A stretch of DNA of 64,000 nt from Martinezella tropici (GTDB lineage Bacteria; Pseudomonadota; Alphaproteobacteria; Rhizobiales; Rhizobiaceae). The DNA is taken from contig NZ_VNIP01000015.1 of assembly GCF_008370325.1 (NCBI RefSeq), positions 156,964 to 220,963 on the forward strand. The letters run 5' to 3'. Positions 41,045 through 48,859 of the stretch are shown here, one piece after another (position 1 is the stretch's first letter; each line of letters begins with the position of its first letter). The notes under the pieces are model-generated. The model saw nothing but the letters and a program-made list of their open reading frames with translations, was not told the DNA's origin and searched no databases. The position numbers and the translations under genes are program-made.

Positions 41045-43840
41045 TTGACTGAGCAAACACCACCCGGCGGCGGGAAGCTCCCGCCAGGCATCGAGCCGAT
41101 TTCCATCATTGAGGAAATGCAGCGGTCGTATCTCGATTACGCCATGAGCGTGATCGTCAGCCGCGCACTTCCCGACGTTCGCGACGGTCTCAAGCCCGTT
41201 CACCGGCGCATCCTCTATGCGGCCCATCAGAGCGGTTATCACTGGAACCGCAAATACGTGAAGTCGGCCCGTCCCGTCGCTGATGTCATGGGTAGCTACC
41301 ACCCGCATGGCGACGCCTCGATCTATGACGCCTTGGTCCGCATGGCGCAGGATTGGTCGATGCGCGTGCCGCTCATCGACGGACAGGGCAATTTCGGCTC
41401 GATCGACGGCGACCCGCCGGCGGCGATGCGTTATACGGAATCGCGCCTGACGAAGGTCGCCCACGAACTTCTCGAGGATATCGACAAGGAAACGGTCGAT
41501 TTCCAGGAAAACTACGACGCGACGACGGAAGAGCCGAAGGTTCTGCCGGCGCGCTTTCCGAACCTGCTTGTCAATGGCTCGGGTGGTATCGCCGTCGGCA
41601 TGGCAACGAACATTCCGCCGCACAACCTCTCGGAAGTCATCAACGGTTGTATTGCGCTGATCGACAATCCGGCGATCGAGCTGCCCGAGATAATGGAGAT
41701 CATTCCCGGTCCGGATTTCCCGACGGGTGCGAAAATTCTCGGCCGTGCCGGCATCCGTTCCGCCTACGAGACGGGCCGCGGCTCCGTGGTCATGCGCGGC
41801 GTCGCGACCATCGAGCCGATGCGCGGCGATCGCGAGCAGATCATCATCACCGAGGTTCCCTTCCAGGTGAACAAGGCGTCGATGATCGAGAAGATGGCCG
41901 AACTCGTGCGCGACAAGCGCATCGAGGGCATCTCGGATTTGCGCGATGAGTCCGACCGGCAGGGCTATCGCGTCGTCGTCGAGCTGAAGCGCGATGCCAA
42001 TGCCGACGTCATCCTGAATCAGCTTTATCGCTATACGCCGCTGCAGACCTCCTTCGGCTGCAACATGGTAGCGCTGAACGGCGGCAAGCCCGAGCTGATG
42101 AACTTGATGGACATGCTGCGCGCTTTCGTGGCATTCCGTGAGGAAGTCATCAGCCGCCGCACCAAGTATCTGTTGCGCAAGGCGCGCGATCGCGCCCACG
42201 TCTTGGTCGGTCTGGCGATTGCGGTCGCCAATATCGACGAAGTCATCCGCGTCATTCGCCAGGCGCCGGATCCGCAATCGGCCCGCGAAGAGCTGATGAC
42301 GCGTCGCTGGAATGCGGCAGACGTCGAATCCCTTATCCGGCTAATCGACGATCCGCGTCACCGGATCAACGAGGATGGCACCTACAACCTCTCCGAGGAA
42401 CAGGCCCGGGCGATCCTCGAATTGCGCTTGGCTCGCCTGACCGCTCTCGGCCGCGATGAAATCGACGAGGAACTCAATCAGATCGGCGTCGAGATCAAGG
42501 ACTATCTGGATATCCTCTCTTCGCGTGCCCGCATCCAAGCCATTGTAAAACAAGAGCTTGCTGCGGTTCGCGACGAATTCGGAACGCCGCGCCGCACCGA
42601 GATCATCGACGGCGGTCTCGAAATGGACGATGAGGATCTGATCGCCCGCGAGGACATGGTCGTCACCGTTTCCCATCTCGGCTACATCAAGCGCGTGCCG
42701 CTGACCACCTATCGCGCACAGCGTCGTGGTGGCAAGGGCCGTTCGGGCATGACGACGCGGGACGAAGATTTCGTTACGCGGCTATTTGTTCTCAATACGC
42801 ATACGCCCGTTCTGTTCTTCTCGTCTCGCGGTATCGTCTATAAGGAAAAGGTCTGGCGCCTGCCGATCGGCACGCCGACTTCGCGCGGCAAGGCACTGAT
42901 CAACATGCTGCCGCTGGAGCCTGGCGAGCGCATCACCACGATCATGCCGCTGCCCGAGGACGAGAGCAGCTGGGACAATCTCGACGTCATGTTCACGACG
43001 ACGCGTGGAACCGTGCGCCGCAACAAGCTGTCGGATTTCGTGCAGGTGAACCGCAACGGCAAGATCGCCATGAAGCTCGAGGAGGAGGGCGATGAAATCC
43101 TCTCCGTCGAGACCTGTACGGAACACGACGACGTGCTGATGACGACGGCGCTCGGCCAGTGCATCCGTTTCTCGGTTTCGGACGTGCGCGTCTTTGCCGG
43201 CCGCAACTCCATCGGCGTGCGCGGCATCAGCCTTGCATCCGGAGACCGCATCATCTCGATGACGATCGTCCGGCATGTGGATGCCGAACCTTGGGAGCGC
43301 GCAGCCTATCTCAAGCGCTCCGTCAACGAACGTCGCTCCGCAACGGGAGACGATGAGGAAATCGCTCTGGTCGGCGAGGAAGTCACCGAAGAGGGACAGC
43401 TCGGCGACGAGCGCTACGAAGAACTCAAGGCGCTTGAGCAGTTCATCCTGACGGTTTCGGAAAAGGGCTTCGGTAAGCGTTCGTCTTCCTATGATTTCCG
43501 TATCTCCGGCCGCGGCGGCAAGGGCATCCGCGCCACTGACACGTCGAAGACGGGCGAAATCGGCGAACTCGTTGCCGCCTTCCCGGTCGAAGATGGCGAT
43601 CAGATCATGCTCGTCTCGGATGGCGGGCAGCTGATCCGCGTTCCCGTCGGCGGCATCCGCGTCGCCAGCCGTGCCACCAAGGGCGTCACCATCTTCTCTA
43701 CCGCCAAGGATGAGAAGGTCGTGTCCGTCGAGCGCATCAGCGAGCCGGAAGGCGAAGATGACACGACGGTCGAAGATGACGCCGTTGCCGGCGAGGCAGG
43801 AGATGCCGGCGACGACGTCGAGGGTGGCGGCGAAGAATAA
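41045..43840 (+). CDS. gyrA: DNA gyrase subunit A
   Basis: Type II topoisomerase breakage-reunion subunit, 931 residues. The start is a TTG giving MTEQTPPGGGKLPPGIEPISIIEEMQRSYLDYAMSVIVSR. The active-site Tyr is in AAMRYTESRLTK. The quinolone region reads HPHGDASIYDALVRMAQ, with Ala91 at the position of E. coli Ser83. The C-terminal beta-pinwheel carries the GyrA box QRRGGKG, and the protein ends in a long acidic tail (EGEDDTTVEDD ... GGGEE). A terminator follows at 43913-43952. Confidence 0.98.
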   Translation: MTEQTPPGGGKLPPGIEPISIIEEMQRSYLDYAMSVIVSRALPDVRDGLKPVHRRILYAAHQSGYHWNRKYVKSARPVADVMGSYHPHGDASIYDALVRMAQDWSMRVPLIDGQGNFGSIDGDPPAAMRYTESRLTKVAHELLEDIDKETVDFQENYDATTEEPKVLPARFPNLLVNGSGGIAVGMATNIPPHNLSEVINGCIALIDNPAIELPEIMEIIPGPDFPTGAKILGRAGIRSAYETGRGSVVMRGVATIEPMRGDREQIIITEVPFQVNKASMIEKMAELVRDKRIEGISDLRDESDRQGYRVVVELKRDANADVILNQLYRYTPLQTSFGCNMVALNGGKPELMNLMDMLRAFVAFREEVISRRTKYLLRKARDRAHVLVGLAIAVANIDEVIRVIRQAPDPQSAREELMTRRWNAADVESLIRLIDDPRHRINEDGTYNLSEEQARAILELRLARLTALGRDEIDEELNQIGVEIKDYLDILSSRARIQAIVKQELAAVRDEFGTPRRTEIIDGGLEMDDEDLIAREDMVVTVSHLGYIKRVPLTTYRAQRRGGKGRSGMTTRDEDFVTRLFVLNTHTPVLFFSSRGIVYKEKVWRLPIGTPTSRGKALINMLPLEPGERITTIMPLPEDESSWDNLDVMFTTTRGTVRRNKLSDFVQVNRNGKIAMKLEEEGDEILSVETCTEHDDVLMTTALGQCIRFSVSDVRVFAGRNSIGVRGISLASGDRIISMTIVRHVDAEPWERAAYLKRSVNERRSATGDDEEIALVGEEVTEEGQLGDERYEELKALEQFILTVSEKGFGKRSSSYDFRISGRGGKGIRATDTSKTGEIGELVAAFPVEDGDQIMLVSDGGQLIRVPVGGIRVASRATKGVTIFSTAKDEKVVSVERISEPEGEDDTTVEDDAVAGEAGDAGDDVEGGGEE

Positions 43841-43912
43841 AATTGCGCCGCAACCCGGTCGGAAAAGCTGGAGGCTGATCCGACCGACCTGCTTGAAAAT
43901 GGAAGTTTTTCA

Positions 43913-43952
43913 AATCGCATGAGCTTGGCAACAGGCTCATGCGATTGTTTTT
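43913..43952 (+). terminator. Terminator after gyrA
   Basis: Perfect 12-base arms AATCGCATGAGC (43913-43924) and GCTCATGCGATT (43935-43946) with a ten-base loop, then five Ts. It may also serve the converging epimerase gene. Confidence 0.92.
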
Positions 43953-43990
43953 GGAGCGCAGGCTGACTTGTCGGAAGATCGCGATAGGAT

Positions 43991-44881
43991 CTATTCGGAC
44001 TGTTTATTGCCCTGGGAGAAGGGCGGCAGAACCTCGAGGCTTTCGCGATCAAGCTGTGCGAGAACCTCGTCATAGCCGAAACGGAAATGCCATCCGAGGA
44101 CCGTGCCTGCGGATTTCGAGGCGTAGACGCGATCGATGCTTTGCGGCAGAGACCAGTTTTGCTGCGCAAATTTCGCGGCAAGGCCCGGAGCGCGCAATCG
44201 GATGACGGAGGGCGTGTCGACGGCGAGCGCCTCGCAATCCTCTGGTTTGAACAGCGTGCCGGCGGAAACGATATGCCGTTGAAAATCCATGCCGCCATTC
44301 GTCAATGCCGCGACATGGGCATCGGCCACGTCCCGGATATCGACGCCGCGATGCAGCCGGTAGGCGGCCATCACGTTGGCCGGTTCGGGAAAACTCCGAG
44401 ACATGCGTAAAACGCGCACCTGCAGATCTGGACCGGCCATGTCCGCTAGGATCCGTTCGGCTTCCAGTTTTGTGCGGTGATAGACGCTTTTCGGTTGCGG
44501 CGCTGTGTCTTCATCGATCCATGTGCAACGGCCGGGAGCGGCTGCGTGGCCATAAAGCGCCGTCGTGCTTGTAAACACCAGTCGCTTCACACCGGCCGCC
44601 AGCGACGCTTCTGCTAGGAAACGCGTTCCCTCCACATTAATGCGGCGGAATTCATCGTCGGAGATCGTTCCGACATGCGGAGCGTGCAGCGCCGCGCAAT
44701 GGACGACCGCATCGGCACCCGCCAGCGCTTGGCGCAGCAGCACCGTATCAGTGAAATCGCCAACGAGATGCGTCGTCGAAAACGGCGAGCGATCGATCCC
44801 TACGACCGAGTGGTTTGCCGCCAGCGCGTTGAAGATTGCCCGGCCAAGCCGCCCTGAACTGCCTGTCAGAACAATGCGCAT
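43991..44881 (-). CDS. NAD-dependent epimerase/dehydratase family protein
   Basis: Extended short-chain dehydrogenase of 296 residues. The N-terminal Rossmann motif is MRIVLTGSSGRLGRAIFNAL; the NAD-site strand GADAVVHCAALHAPH and the catalytic triad region (VFTSTTALYG then YHRTKLEAE, the YxxxK motif) are intact. It resembles UDP-sugar epimerase-like proteins, but the substrate cannot be read from the sequence. The neighbours are gyrA (convergent) and a terminator-bounded small-gene cluster. Confidence 0.9.
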   Translation of the reverse strand: MRIVLTGSSGRLGRAIFNALAANHSVVGIDRSPFSTTHLVGDFTDTVLLRQALAGADAVVHCAALHAPHVGTISDDEFRRINVEGTRFLAEASLAAGVKRLVFTSTTALYGHAAAPGRCTWIDEDTAPQPKSVYHRTKLEAERILADMAGPDLQVRVLRMSRSFPEPANVMAAYRLHRGVDIRDVADAHVAALTNGGMDFQRHIVSAGTLFKPEDCEALAVDTPSVIRLRAPGLAAKFAQQNWSLPQSIDRVYASKSAGTVLGWHFRFGYDEVLAQLDRESLEVLPPFSQGNKQSE

Positions 44882-45005
44882 GTCGATCCCCCGATGAACT
44901 GGCCCATCATAGCACGATCATGGCGATTGCCGCGCTTCTTGTTGCAAGATCATATGCTTGCGGAGTGGCGACAGGATGCAAGAGTTCAATGTATTGGCAA
45001 TAAAA

Positions 45006-45036
45006 AACCGGACGCTGGCGGGGGTAGCGTCCGGTT
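45006..45036 (-). terminator. Terminator of the small minus-strand gene cluster
   Basis: Perfect 11-base arms AACCGGACGCT (45006-45016) and AGCGTCCGGTT (45026-45036) enclose a nine-base loop; on the minus strand the stem is followed by a T run (the As at 45002-45007). It lies 50 bases after the 44-residue protein gene. Confidence 0.88.
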
Positions 45037-45085
45037 CATGGTCCATCCGAGCATATGGCGGGGAGAGATGCTCGGTACGCGGAGA

Positions 45086-45220
45086 TCAGAGCGTCTTGTG
45101 ACGCTTATGCAATCTCTTGCTCTCTTCGCTTTCGCGATGGAGCGCCGAAATGGTGGATGCGACTGACACGATAAACATGATGCTGATGAAAAGCGTAAGC
45201 AGCGTCAAAATTGTGAACAT
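45086..45220 (-). CDS. Small predicted membrane protein, 44 residues
   Basis: A tiny gene with a very strong ribosome site, AAAGGAGGGAG, seven bases or fewer before the ATG at 45220. The protein begins MFTILTLLTLFISIMFIVSV, a single hydrophobic helix, and ends with a charged tail (HRESEESKRLHKRHKTL). It is followed at once by a good terminator, which supports real expression. It is in the same orientation as the two neighbouring small genes. No family is recognised; single-helix proteins of this size often regulate membrane complexes, but this is speculation. Confidence 0.75.
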   Translation of the reverse strand: MFTILTLLTLFISIMFIVSVASTISALHRESEESKRLHKRHKTL

Positions 45221-45260
45221 GATCGCTCCCTCCTTTGGTGGGACTAGCGTTCAGATCCCT

Positions 45261-45419
45261 TTAGTATTGGCTCGTGGTAACGAAGGGACGAGCCGAAGCA
45301 AAGGGACCGTAGACCTTCGACTGGTCGGGTTTCTGATCGTAAAGCGCAACGGTTGCCGCGAGCATTCCCGAAATCATGGCCATCCAAACAACGTTAATGA
45401 GGGTGATCTTGTCGGGCAT
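45261..45419 (-). CDS. Small predicted membrane-anchored protein, 52 residues
   Basis: Starts at ATG 45419 with AAGGGAA upstream. The N-terminal half forms one hydrophobic helix (TLINVVWMAMISGMLAATVAL) and the rest is a short soluble tail (YDQKPDQSKVYGPFASARPFVTTSQY) with Pro and aromatic residues, probably in the periplasm. It is 40 bases upstream of the 44-residue gene and may form one transcript with it. No known family is recognised. Confidence 0.68.
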   Translation of the reverse strand: MPDKITLINVVWMAMISGMLAATVALYDQKPDQSKVYGPFASARPFVTTSQY

Positions 45420-45509
45420 ACTATTTCCCTTCTTGCCGCAATATGCGAACTGAGTTTCGAACTGTTAACGCGGCGTTTCCTAAATGGTTCCGCCGATCTT
45501 GAGAGCTGT

Positions 45510-45734
45510 CTAGCAATGCGCGCCTGAAGCGACCTTGAATAGCTTGTTCATCTGGCGTTCAGATTCGCGATGCGTTTTGCGCATGGCGGTGGCGATTTCT
45601 TGGGCAAAGTCGACGTCTTTGCCGTTCTCAAAGGCGGAATCCCATTCAATCTCATAATAGTCGGCGAAAAGATGAACGAGATATTCGACGAGAAATGAAC
45701 CGACGATGGCGCCAGCGATAATGAAGACGAGCAT
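45510..45734 (-). CDS. Small membrane protein, 74 residues
   Basis: Start taken at ATG 45734 (MLVFIIAGAIVGSFLVEYLVHL), with AGGGAAA upstream; the longer frame to 45809 adds sequence with no membrane or family signal. One N-terminal hydrophobic helix is followed by an acidic then basic helical tail (YYEIEWDSAFENGKDVDFAQEIATAMRKTHRESERQMNKLF). The tail contains HRESE, also present in the 44-residue neighbour (HRESEES), so the two may be distantly related or share a partner. The function is unknown. Confidence 0.72.
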   Translation of the reverse strand: MLVFIIAGAIVGSFLVEYLVHLFADYYEIEWDSAFENGKDVDFAQEIATAMRKTHRESERQMNKLFKVASGAHC

Positions 45735-45935
45735 GGCATGATTTCCCTGAGGCGGAGATCGATGAGCCATTGAACCAGGCCCGTTTCGATGTTGAAGCCA
45801 GTAAAGCACTGTCGAGCTGAAACAGGCTTGAACGTCGCGTTCATCCAGTGTTCAGAGGCGGTCCTTGGGTTGCAAATGACTTGCGATGCGGCCCCATCCA
45901 TGACAAAAGGCGTCAAAACAACGAGCCGGCTTGGT

Positions 45936-46448
45936 ATGACGACAGCCTTTTATCCCGGATCCTTCGACCCGATGACCAATGGACATCTGGATGTCCTCGT
46001 GCAGGCGTTGAACGTCGCCTCGAATGTGATCGTCGCGATCGGCATTCACCCCGGCAAGAAGCCGCTCTTCTCCTTTGAGGAACGGGCGGAACTGATCCGC
46101 AGATCGCTTGCCGAGGCTGTGCCACAGAAGGCGGGTGCCATTTCCGTCGTCGCCTTCGACAATCTGGTCGTCGATGCCGCCCGCACCCATGGCGCCACCT
46201 TGCTGGTGCGCGGCCTGCGCGATGGCACCGACCTCGACTACGAAATGCAGATGGCCGGCATGAACCGGCAGATGGCGCCGGATATCCAGACGCTGTTTCT
46301 GCCCGCCGGCACGGCCTCGCGGCCCATAACCGCCACATTGGTGCGGCAGATCGCATCCATGGGCGGCGATGTCAGCGCCTTCGTGCCGTCAGCGGTTCTG
46401 GAAGCCCTGACCGGCAAACTCAAAGATACGGCCAGCGTCAAAAACTGA
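45936..46448 (+). CDS. coaD: Phosphopantetheine adenylyltransferase
   Basis: Transfers AMP to 4'-phosphopantetheine in coenzyme A synthesis; 170 residues, usual size. ATG 45936 gives MTTAFYPGSFDPMTNGHLDVLVQA with the nucleotidyl-transferase TNGH motif. VRGLRDGTDLDYEMQMAGMNRQMAP is the conserved substrate region and ITATLVRQIAS corresponds to the ISSSxVR motif. The ORF is open further upstream to 45789 but that extension lacks similarity. Two cyclophilin genes follow on the same strand. Confidence 0.95.
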   Translation: MTTAFYPGSFDPMTNGHLDVLVQALNVASNVIVAIGIHPGKKPLFSFEERAELIRRSLAEAVPQKAGAISVVAFDNLVVDAARTHGATLLVRGLRDGTDLDYEMQMAGMNRQMAPDIQTLFLPAGTASRPITATLVRQIASMGGDVSAFVPSAVLEALTGKLKDTASVKN

Positions 46449-46477
46449 GCCCGAATTCATTTCCGAACGGAGCACCC

Positions 46478-47050
46478 ATGAAACTCTTTCATATCGCATT
46501 GGCAGGCGCTTTGAGCCTTGCCGCCTTCGCAGGCAGCGCAATCTCGGCTGCGGCCGCCGATTTCTTGACGATCCAGCTCAAGGACGGCCCAGTCGTCATC
46601 CAGCTGATGCCCGAAGTTGCGCCGAAGCATGTCGCGCAGATCGAAGCGCTGGCCAAGAAGGGTGCTTACGACAACGTCGTCTTCCACCGCGTCATCGATG
46701 GCTTCATGGCCCAGACCGGCGACGTCCAGTACGGCAATGCGACGAAGGGCTACGATCCGAACAAGGCCGGCACCGGCGGTTCCGACCTGCCGAATCTTCC
46801 TGCCGAATTCTCGAAAGTCCCGTTCCAGCGCGGCACCGTCGGCATGGCGCGCGCCCAGGACCCGAATTCCGCCAACTCGCAATTCTTCATCATGTTCGCC
46901 AATGGTGATTTCCTGAACGGCCAGTATACGGTCGTCGGCAAGGTCATCTCCGGCATGGAGCTTGTCGACAAGATCAAGCGTGGCGAGGGCCAGAACGGCG
47001 AAGTGAGCAACCCTGACAAGATGGTCAAGGTCACCGTCACCAAGAAGTGA
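46478..47050 (+). CDS. ppiA: Periplasmic peptidyl-prolyl cis-trans isomerase (cyclophilin type)
   Basis: A 190-residue cyclophilin with a Sec signal peptide (cut near AISAAAA). The cyclophilin core has FHRVIDGFMAQTGDV with the catalytic Arg (HRVI) and Gln, and the NSQFFIMF stretch. The mature protein is short (bacterial type). It lies 29 bases after coaD and is a paralogue of the cytoplasmic enzyme encoded next, so one fold serves two compartments. Confidence 0.95.
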   Translation: MKLFHIALAGALSLAAFAGSAISAAAADFLTIQLKDGPVVIQLMPEVAPKHVAQIEALAKKGAYDNVVFHRVIDGFMAQTGDVQYGNATKGYDPNKAGTGGSDLPNLPAEFSKVPFQRGTVGMARAQDPNSANSQFFIMFANGDFLNGQYTVVGKVISGMELVDKIKRGEGQNGEVSNPDKMVKVTVTKK

Positions 47051-47063
47051 CTTCACGGGGCAT

Positions 47064-47138
47064 GATCTCAAAAGGCCCGGCGCGGCTTTTGGATGAGATC
47101 ACGCCAACGCAAGCTGCATGATCCGGGTAGGATCATGC
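47064..47138. repeat. Two hairpins between the cyclophilin genes
   Basis: GATCTCA (47064-47070) pairs with TGAGATC (47094-47100), and GCATGATCC (47116-47124) pairs perfectly with GGATCATGC (47130-47138) around GGGTA. Repeats with GATCATGC-type arms are frequent between rhizobial genes; here they may end or process the ppiA mRNA. Confidence 0.6.
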
Positions 47139-47169
47139 ACAACCAAACAGAGAGAACAAGGAAACGAAC

Positions 47170-47679
47170 ATGGCTGAGATCAAGGATCCAGAAAACACCC
47201 TCATCCTGGAAACCACCAAGGGCCAGGTTGTCATTCAGCTTCTGCCGCAGGTCGCCCCCGAGCACGTTGCCCGCATCAAGGAACTCGCTCGCGAGAAGGC
47301 CTATGATGGCGTCGTCTTCCATCGCGTCATCGATGGCTTCATGGCCCAGACCGGCGACGTGCAGTTCGGCAAGCAGGGCAGCGAAACCTTCAATCCCGGC
47401 CGCGCCGGCATGGGTGGCTCCTCCAAGCCTGACCTGAAGGCGGAATTTTCCGCGACCTCGCATATACGCGGTACCTGTTCCATGGCTCGTTCGCAGAACC
47501 CGAACTCGGCCAATTCGCAGTTCTTCATCTGCTTTGCCGATGCTCCGTGGCTGAACAAGCAGTATTCGGTCTGGGGTCAGGTCATCTCCGGCATGGAAAT
47601 CGTCGACCAGATCAAGCGCGGCGAGCCGGTGAAGGATCCGGATTCGATCGTATCCGCGCGGGTTGCCGCCGACGTCTGA
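47170..47679 (+). CDS. ppiB: Cytoplasmic peptidyl-prolyl cis-trans isomerase (cyclophilin type)
   Basis: A 169-residue cyclophilin without a signal peptide. The core is shared with the preceding gene: VVFHRVIDGFMAQTGDVQFG, and NSQFFICFADAPWLNKQYSVWGQV carries the usual binding-pocket Phe and Trp. It acts on cytoplasmic proteins. The ATG is at 47170, with AAGGAAAC upstream. A terminator-like stem follows before queA. Confidence 0.95.
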   Translation: MAEIKDPENTLILETTKGQVVIQLLPQVAPEHVARIKELAREKAYDGVVFHRVIDGFMAQTGDVQFGKQGSETFNPGRAGMGGSSKPDLKAEFSATSHIRGTCSMARSQNPNSANSQFFICFADAPWLNKQYSVWGQVISGMEIVDQIKRGEPVKDPDSIVSARVAADV

Positions 47680-47693
47680 TCGTGATTATTCCT

Positions 47694-47734
47694 GAAACCC
47701 GCCTCTTGCGCTTGTGGCGTGAGGGGCGGGTTTC
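47694..47734 (+). terminator. Hairpin after ppiB
   Basis: Ten-base arms GAAACCCGCC (47694-47703) and GGCGGGTTTC (47725-47734), extended inward by CTC/GAG-type pairing, end in a short pyrimidine-rich stretch. It is a probable weak terminator. Confidence 0.65.
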
Positions 47735-47767
47735 GCTTTGTCTGAATGAACTGCCTGGACCACTTGT

Positions 47768-48853
47768 ATGCGCGTTGACCTTTTCGATTTCGATTTGCCG
47801 GATGAGCGTATCGCGCTCAGGCCCGCCGAGCCGCGCGATAGCGCGCGCCTGCTCGTCGTCGATCCGAACAGCGGCGCAAACACGCTCAGCGACCATCAGG
47901 TGCGGGATTTGCCGTCCTTCCTGCGCCCCGGTGACGCCGTGGTCTTCAACGATACCAAGGTGATACCGGCGCAACTTGAAGGCATTCGCCATCGCGAGGG
48001 TGCGCCCGGCCAGCAGGTCTCGGCGACCTTGCATATGCGCGCCGCACCTGATCGCTGGAAGGCCTTTGCCAAGCCCGGGAAGCGCATCAAGATCGGCGAT
48101 CGCATCCAGTTCGGTCATGGCGAAAATGTCTGCGCCCTCGGCTCGCTCGATGCAACGGTGGAGGAAAAGGGCGAGGGCGGCGAAATCACCCTGCGGTTCG
48201 ATCTGTCCGGTCCCGCGCTGGATGAAGCGATCGCGGCGGTGGGTCATATTCCCCTGCCGCCCTACATCGCGGCGAAGCGCCCGGAAGACGAGCGCGATCG
48301 CGCCGACTACCAGACGATCTATGCGCGGGAAGAAGGTGCCGTCGCCGCACCCACCGCCGGCCTGCATTTTACGCCATCCCTGTTTGCAGCGCTCGATGAC
48401 TTGGGTGTCGAGCGCCATTTCGTGACGTTGCATGTCGGCGCCGGCACCTTTCTGCCTGTGAAGGCCGATGATACCGACGATCACAAGATGCATTTCGAGA
48501 TCGGCTATGTCGATGCCGCGACCGCCGGGAAGCTCAACGCCGTCAAGGCGAGAGGCGGGCGCATTGTCTGCGTCGGAACGACGTCGCTGAGACTGATCGA
48601 AAGTGCTGCCGCAGCTGATGGCACCATCCAGCCCTGGCAGGGTGCTACGGGCATCTTCATCACGCCTGGCTACCGCTTCAAGGCCGTCGACATGCTGATG
48701 ACCAATTTCCACCTGCCGCGCTCGACCCTGTTCATGCTCGTATCGGCCTTTGCCGGCCTCGATACGATGCGCGCGGCCTATACACATGCTATCGAGACGG
48801 GCTATCGCTTCTATTCCTATGGCGATGGCAGCCTGCTCTACCGGAAAGACTAG
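47768..48853 (+). CDS. queA: S-adenosylmethionine:tRNA ribosyltransferase-isomerase
   Basis: Adds the epoxy-cyclopentanediol precursor moiety from SAM to preQ1 in tRNA; 361 residues. It begins MRVDLFDFDLPDERIALRPAEPRDSARLLVVD, the family N-terminus, and the conserved AAPTAGLHFTPSL, FVTLHVGAGTFLPVK and TNFHLPRSTLFMLVSAFAG blocks are present. The tgt gene starts seven bases after its stop, so the two queuosine steps are encoded together. No preQ1 riboswitch is visible upstream. Confidence 0.97.
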   Translation: MRVDLFDFDLPDERIALRPAEPRDSARLLVVDPNSGANTLSDHQVRDLPSFLRPGDAVVFNDTKVIPAQLEGIRHREGAPGQQVSATLHMRAAPDRWKAFAKPGKRIKIGDRIQFGHGENVCALGSLDATVEEKGEGGEITLRFDLSGPALDEAIAAVGHIPLPPYIAAKRPEDERDRADYQTIYAREEGAVAAPTAGLHFTPSLFAALDDLGVERHFVTLHVGAGTFLPVKADDTDDHKMHFEIGYVDAATAGKLNAVKARGGRIVCVGTTSLRLIESAAAADGTIQPWQGATGIFITPGYRFKAVDMLMTNFHLPRSTLFMLVSAFAGLDTMRAAYTHAIETGYRFYSYGDGSLLYRKD

Positions 48854-48859
48854 GACGAG

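Noticed and set aside
45789..45935. N-terminal extension of coaD from 45789
   Set aside because: The frame is open, but coaD homologues begin at MTTAFYPGSFDP and the extension has no family match.
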